A stretch of 21,160 bases of DNA from positions 1 to 21,160 of the forward strand of contig CAZJHX010000176.1 of assembly GCA_964545715.1 (NCBI GenBank), given 5' to 3'. The notes beneath the pieces are model-generated. The model saw only the letters and a list, made by a program, of their open reading frames with translations. It was not told the origin of the DNA and made no database searches. This document shows, in pieces, positions 17,519-21,160 of the stretch. Source of the DNA: CAZJHX01 sp964545715. GTDB lineage: Bacteria > Myxococcota_A > UBA9042 > GCA-2863065. Each line of letters opens with the position of its first letter. Position 1 is the stretch's first letter. Position numbers and translations under genes: made by a program.

Positions 17519-19641
17519 TGCGCAGCATCGCCGTCACCGTCGCTGTCGCTGTCCTCCTGCCACTGTCGGCCTCGGCCGAAGAGATGATCATCATGCTGGG
17601 CACGATCCCCAACGACACCCGCGAGGTGATCGGGGCGCCCGACAAAAACGGCGTCAGCCCGCTGAAGCGCTTCAAGCACCTGCCTCACCTCGTGGGATCA
17701 TCCATCGCGATGCTGCCCGGTGAGCGCATGCTGGTCGTCGCCGACACCGACAACAACGCGGTTGTCGTAGTGGACTCGGCGACGCGTGCCGCCATCCGCA
17801 CGATCGCGGTCGGCAGGCGCCCGGAGCGCCTCGTTGTGTCGCCGGACGGACGTGTCTTTGTGACCAACCGCGGCAGCCGCTCGGTGTCGATTGTCGACCC
17901 GATCAAGGGCCGCGAGCTTCGGTCGGTCTCGGCCGGTGTCGAGCCGTACGGCATCGCACTCAGTCCAGGGGGCGATACGCTCCTCGTCACGTCGTCGGCC
18001 ACGTCGGAGCTGTTGGGCTTTGACGCCCGTACTCTCTCGCTTCGTTTCACGCTTCCCCTCAAGAGCGCGTGGCCGGCGGCTGTGACGTTTCATCCGGACG
18101 GCAAGCGCGCGTTTGTCACCCATATGCACGGGCGTGACGTCGACGTGGTCAGCCTCGACAGCCGGACGGTCACCGACACCCTGCAGCTGCCTGACCGGGG
18201 CACCGGCACGCCGGGCCGCCTGATGGGGCGCGGTGAGCAGAAGCGCTTCGCCAACCTGGCGTTCTCCGCGGTCGTCTCGCCAGGCGGCAACAGGCTGTTC
18301 GTGGCGCACACGATGGTCGACACGGGCGCCAACCGCTCCGCGTCTCTGGGCAGGGGCGGCGGATACGGCCTGGGCGGTCAGTCCCCCATCGTCGCGACCG
18401 TGAGCACGTTCGACCTGAAGACCGGCAAGCTGCTCCGCCCCAAAGTGGACTTCAACAGCAACAGCACCAAGGGCTTCTCACACTTGAGCCAGGCCGATCA
18501 GCAGGTACAGCAGCTGGCGCAGCCAATGGCTCTGGCGCACGACCCGCGCCATGCCCGCCTGGTGATGGTCGCCATGGGGTCGGACCGGATCATGTCGCTG
18601 AACACATTGTCGAGCGATCCGATCAGCCACCCGATCGCCAGCCGCTTTGTCGGCCAGGCCCCCAAAGGCATCGTGTTCACTGCGGACGGGTCCAAGGCCT
18701 TCGTGCACAACGCGCACAGCTACAGTGTGTCGCCGGTGGACTTCGCCGCGCAGCTGCCCAAAGAAGGCGACGCCCGCCGTTGGACCGTCAAGTCGGGGGC
18801 CAGCGCCGTCTTTGCCCGCAACCCGCTGCCCGAGACGGCGGCTCGCGGACGCCGGGCCTTTACGTTTGCTCTGGATCCCCGTGTCGGCGGCGCCAACCGC
18901 TTTGCCTGTGCGTCGTGTCATCCGGACGGCCGCCACGACGGCATGGTGTGGCAGATCGGCGCCGGCCCACGTCAGACTCCGATTCTGGCGGGGCGCTTGT
19001 TCGGGACCGGCCCATTCAACTGGTTGGGCACCGAAGACAAGCTGCACGAGAACGTCAAACAGACGGTGCGCAGACTGGGCGGCACCGGGTGCACGGACCA
19101 GCAGCTGGACGACATGACCGAGTACCTGTCGCGCTATCTGCCGGGCCTGGACAACCCCAATCGCGGCCACGACGTGGCGGAGCTGGCGATGGGCCGAGAG
19201 CTGTTCCACGACGCCGAGGTCGGCTGCAGCAGCTGCCATGACTCGACCACGCGCTTTACGGACGGCGCCAACCACGAGGTCGGCACGACGACCAAGCTGG
19301 AGGCGGACCTGTGGGCGCGCTTCGGCAAGCCCAAGAACGCCAAGCCCAAGACGCGCGGCAAGCGTCCGGGCGGCCCGCGTGCTCGAGTGCCGCCACCGGC
19401 GCCGGGCGGCCGCTTCAACCCGATGGGCGGCATCACGGAGCCGATCCCCGAGGCCCCCGTGGCCTACAACACGCCCGGCCTGCAGCACCTGTGGGCCTCC
19501 GCGCCGTACTACCACCACGGCGGCTCAAAGAGCCTGGAGCACCTGCTGACCGCCGGAAACGCCGGCGATCGGATGGGCAAGACCTCTCACCTGACCGCGG
19601 TGCAGCTCAAGGCGCTGGTGGCGTATCTGAAGACGCTGTAG
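17518..19641 (+). CDS. Exported beta-propeller / di-heme c-type cytochrome (CCP/MauG-like), copy 2
   Basis: This 707-aa protein is a full-length paralogue of the preceding gene, with the same order: signal peptide (MRSIAVTVAVAVLLPLSASA), beta-propeller repeats, then haem sites CASCH at 464-468 and CSSCH at 570-574, and Met686 in MGKTSHL. Haem spacing differs by only one residue between copies. It differs in a longer Lys/Arg/Pro/Gly-rich loop after the second haem (about 605-640) and an extra cysteine in GTGCTDQQ. The ATG overlaps the upstream stop as TAATG, and GAGGA at 17506-17510 lies 7 bases before it, so translation is coupled. It probably acts with its partner, perhaps as a complex or with a distinct substrate. 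Confidence 0.9.
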   Translation: MRSIAVTVAVAVLLPLSASAEEMIIMLGTIPNDTREVIGAPDKNGVSPLKRFKHLPHLVGSSIAMLPGERMLVVADTDNNAVVVVDSATRAAIRTIAVGRRPERLVVSPDGRVFVTNRGSRSVSIVDPIKGRELRSVSAGVEPYGIALSPGGDTLLVTSSATSELLGFDARTLSLRFTLPLKSAWPAAVTFHPDGKRAFVTHMHGRDVDVVSLDSRTVTDTLQLPDRGTGTPGRLMGRGEQKRFANLAFSAVVSPGGNRLFVAHTMVDTGANRSASLGRGGGYGLGGQSPIVATVSTFDLKTGKLLRPKVDFNSNSTKGFSHLSQADQQVQQLAQPMALAHDPRHARLVMVAMGSDRIMSLNTLSSDPISHPIASRFVGQAPKGIVFTADGSKAFVHNAHSYSVSPVDFAAQLPKEGDARRWTVKSGASAVFARNPLPETAARGRRAFTFALDPRVGGANRFACASCHPDGRHDGMVWQIGAGPRQTPILAGRLFGTGPFNWLGTEDKLHENVKQTVRRLGGTGCTDQQLDDMTEYLSRYLPGLDNPNRGHDVAELAMGRELFHDAEVGCSSCHDSTTRFTDGANHEVGTTTKLEADLWARFGKPKNAKPKTRGKRPGGPRARVPPPAPGGRFNPMGGITEPIPEAPVAYNTPGLQHLWASAPYYHHGGSKSLEHLLTAGNAGDRMGKTSHLTAVQLKALVAYLKTL

Positions 19642-19660
19642 GAGTTACGCGCCGTCCAGT

Positions 19661-19678
19661 CGGTCGTCTGGCCGACCG
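19661..19678. terminator. Hairpin after copy 2, weak terminator candidate
   Basis: CGGTCG (19661-19666) pairs with CGACCG (19673-19678) around a six-base loop, 20 bases after the copy 2 stop. No T-run follows. It may end the di-heme transcript or only stabilise its 3' end. The rest of the 166-base gap to 19807 shows a good ribosome site (AAGGAGA, 19794-19800) but no convincing promoter. Confidence 0.35.
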
Positions 19679-19807
19679 TGTGGGATCCATCTGTAGAGAC
19701 TTTCCACACCCGAAGCCGGCAGGGCGCGCGGACGCCCCCGCTCAGTGTGGCGATCAGCCCGATGGCACGGTCATTGCGCATGATTTGGGTCAAAAGGAGA
19801 CCCGCGC

Positions 19808-20770
19808 ATGAGACACACGAACCCTCAATTAATGGCCGCAACACTTTTTGCACTTCTGATGGGCTGGACAATTCCGGCCTGGGCCTGCTCACCCGCCGGC
19901 CCTTTGCTGATGGGCCTTGCGCCGGTTGACGGGTCTGCCGTCTCCGGCAATACGAGCGTGGTTGTATCCACGGTCGGCATGGGCGAGTTCTCGCTGGAAT
20001 TAACCGACGCGACCGGCGCAACAATCGCGCTGCAGGCGGCCGAGGCGCCGGATAGCGGCGGCTTTTCGAGCTTTCGGGTACTTCGGCCCGAGCAGCCGCT
20101 GCCGATCGGCACGTATACGCTCACTCCTCAGTGGCCCGGCGGCAACGCCGAGCTGGGGCAGACGCCGGTGACGTTTGAGATCACCGATGCTGTGGCCCCG
20201 ACGAGCCTTACGGCCCCGACCGATGTCCAGTGGTTTGCGCAGCGCTTTGATCAGCTGCAGGACAACACGTGCTTCACCTATCTGGAGCGCCATCAGCTGA
20301 CGCTGCAGCCTCCGGCAGAGGCCGTTGACCGGCTGGTCTGGTACGAGGTCGACTTCACGAGCGAGACCGGCGTGGTGACCCGCGAGACCATCGTGCCCCG
20401 CAGCTTTGCGGTCTTCGTGGGCGACGAGCCCGCTGCACCGGACGCCGAGGTGACCGACGGGGCGACCACCATGGAGCACATCGCCTGCGTGTCGGTCACA
20501 GCGGTGGACCAATATGGAAACCGCAGCGCCGCAGTGGAGCAGTGCGCGCCCGCCAAATGCACAAACGGCGGCGGCGACCTGTACGGCAGCGACTGGGACG
20601 AGCTTACGGGCTGCGGCGAGGCGCCCGGCTCGGCGGGACAGGCCTCCTCTGGTGGCTGTAGCGTCGGCAGCGCCGGTGCTCCCACCGCGGGTTGGGTCCT
20701 TGTTCTGGTGCTCGCTTGTCTGCTGACTGTTCGTGGTCGGCGGCGCCTGGTTTTGGGCTTCGGGGCCTAG
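19808..20770 (+). CDS. Exported protein with MYXO-CTERM-type sorting tail
   Basis: The 320-aa product starts at an ATG 7 bases after AAGGAGA. It has an N-terminal signal peptide (MRHTNPQLMAATLFALLMGWTIPAWA, likely cut before Cys-Ser-Pro). The mature part reads as two beta-sandwich-like domains (about 28-125 and 130-255) rich in Thr, Val, Pro and Gly, with several cysteines. The C terminus has a Gly-Gly-Cys-Ser motif (Cys284), a Gly/Ala/Pro spacer, a hydrophobic segment (about 297-308) and an Arg cluster (309-313). This is the MYXO-CTERM type of surface-sorting signal, processed at the Cys in Myxococcota. The tail runs seven residues past the Arg cluster, slightly unusual. Likely a surface-anchored protein; the binding partner is unknown. 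The stop overlaps the convergent gene. Confidence 0.85.
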   Translation: MRHTNPQLMAATLFALLMGWTIPAWACSPAGPLLMGLAPVDGSAVSGNTSVVVSTVGMGEFSLELTDATGATIALQAAEAPDSGGFSSFRVLRPEQPLPIGTYTLTPQWPGGNAELGQTPVTFEITDAVAPTSLTAPTDVQWFAQRFDQLQDNTCFTYLERHQLTLQPPAEAVDRLVWYEVDFTSETGVVTRETIVPRSFAVFVGDEPAAPDAEVTDGATTMEHIACVSVTAVDQYGNRSAAVEQCAPAKCTNGGGDLYGSDWDELTGCGEAPGSAGQASSGGCSVGSAGAPTAGWVLVLVLACLLTVRGRRRLVLGFGA

Positions 20771-21160
20771 CCGCAGTTGGGAGGTGTCCCGGTGTCGTAA
20801 GGGAAGTCGAGCCCGTCCAGCAGCTTCTGCAGCAGCGGATCCGTGCTCTTGTGCTCACAGCGCCAGGCGTCCAGCCAGTCCATGATGTCCGAGCCGATCA
20901 CGCCGACGTCACGCGTGCCTGATAGATCCAGTATGGCTGCTCTCAGGGCGTCAGCCGGGCTCTCGGCCAGGTCGTCGTCATCGTCGTCGGGGTCATCGAT
21001 CACATCCCACAACATCGCGTAGACCAGGGCCTCGCTGTGCTCGGAGATGGGGGAGCCGGTGGCGGTGCCCAGCGCGGTGGCCGGCGGATTCTCCATGTCC
21101 AGGACGTAGATCTGGCTGGGCTGCAGGTCTGTGTAGATCGGGTCGTCGCGCAACATGGAC
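20767..21160 (-). CDS. C-terminal part of an acidic protein, 5' end beyond the window
   Basis: An open frame covers the window edge, so the true start is probably outside. An ATG at 21156 exists but has no visible ribosome site because the sequence ends. The visible 129 residues include an aspartate run (DPDDDDDD), the segment EHSEALVYAMLWDVIDDPD and a Cys-containing end (TPPNCG). The LWDxxDD pattern recalls segments of secreted metallopeptidases and other exported proteins, but I cannot name a family. Third-position GC bias agrees with coding on this strand. It converges on the MYXO-CTERM gene, sharing the palindrome CTAG (20767-20770) as overlapping stop codons. Confidence 0.65.
   Translation of the reverse strand, partial: SMLRDDPIYTDLQPSQIYVLDMENPPATALGTATGSPISEHSEALVYAMLWDVIDDPDDDDDDLAESPADALRAAILDLSGTRDVGVIGSDIMDWLDAWRCEHKSTDPLLQKLLDGLDFPYDTGTPPNCG

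Larger units (their letters stand above)
15392..19641 (+). repeat. Tandem gene duplication of the propeller/di-heme gene
   Basis: The two genes encode proteins that align end to end from the first mature residues to the last (both end in LVAYL, then RTL or KTL). The copies have diverged at most non-motif positions, so this is an old in-place duplication and not recent DNA amplification. Confidence 0.85.

Overview
The window is about 21 kb of GC-rich DNA. It carries the conserved tig-clpP-clpX-lon proteostasis block, a purine-biosynthesis pair (purH-purD), a region-4-only sigma-like regulator, several exported proteins, a PrkA-type kinase, and a tandem pair of large di-heme c-type cytochromes. 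The strongest taxonomic hint is the protein at 19808-20770. It ends in a Gly-Cys-Ser, hydrophobic, Arg-rich tail of the MYXO-CTERM type, known from Myxococcota (the former Deltaproteobacteria). The GC-rich codon use, GTG starts, Pro/Ala-rich and acidic linkers, and the PrkA variant fit a myxobacterium-like organism. I cannot assign a genus. I see no insertion sequence, phage gene, CRISPR array or other sign of recent transfer; this looks like chromosomal backbone with lineage-specific envelope genes.

Layout. 1-63: 3' part of a tRNA-Leu(UAG). 97-7087 (+): trigger factor, ClpP (4-base overlap with tig), ClpX, Lon, and a 353-aa protein of unknown function starting 3 bases after lon. 7095-9924 (-): purD and purH, one operon read leftward, converging on the lon block. 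9925-10030: a compact divergent control region whose two predicted promoters overlap at their -35 elements. 10031-10342 (+): a small unknown protein. 10401-12568 (-): three leftward genes (sigma-region-4-like regulator, membrane-anchored protein, lipoprotein-like protein), with a clear intrinsic terminator after the second. 12636-19641 (+): a small exported DsbD-N-like protein, a PrkA-like AAA+/kinase protein, and two tandem beta-propeller/di-heme cytochrome proteins. 19808-20770 (+): the MYXO-CTERM protein. 20767-21160 (-): the C-terminal part of an acidic protein that runs off the window.

How the genes work together. Trigger factor folds nascent chains, ClpXP and Lon remove unfolded or regulated proteins, and the shared order suggests co-expression. 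PurH and PurD act in the same de novo purine pathway. The most interesting region is 12636-19641. A possible thiol-redox domain protein, a PrkA-type kinase and two translationally coupled, paralogous di-heme proteins lie on one strand with short gaps. They may form an envelope redox unit, but that is inference from co-orientation and domain content.
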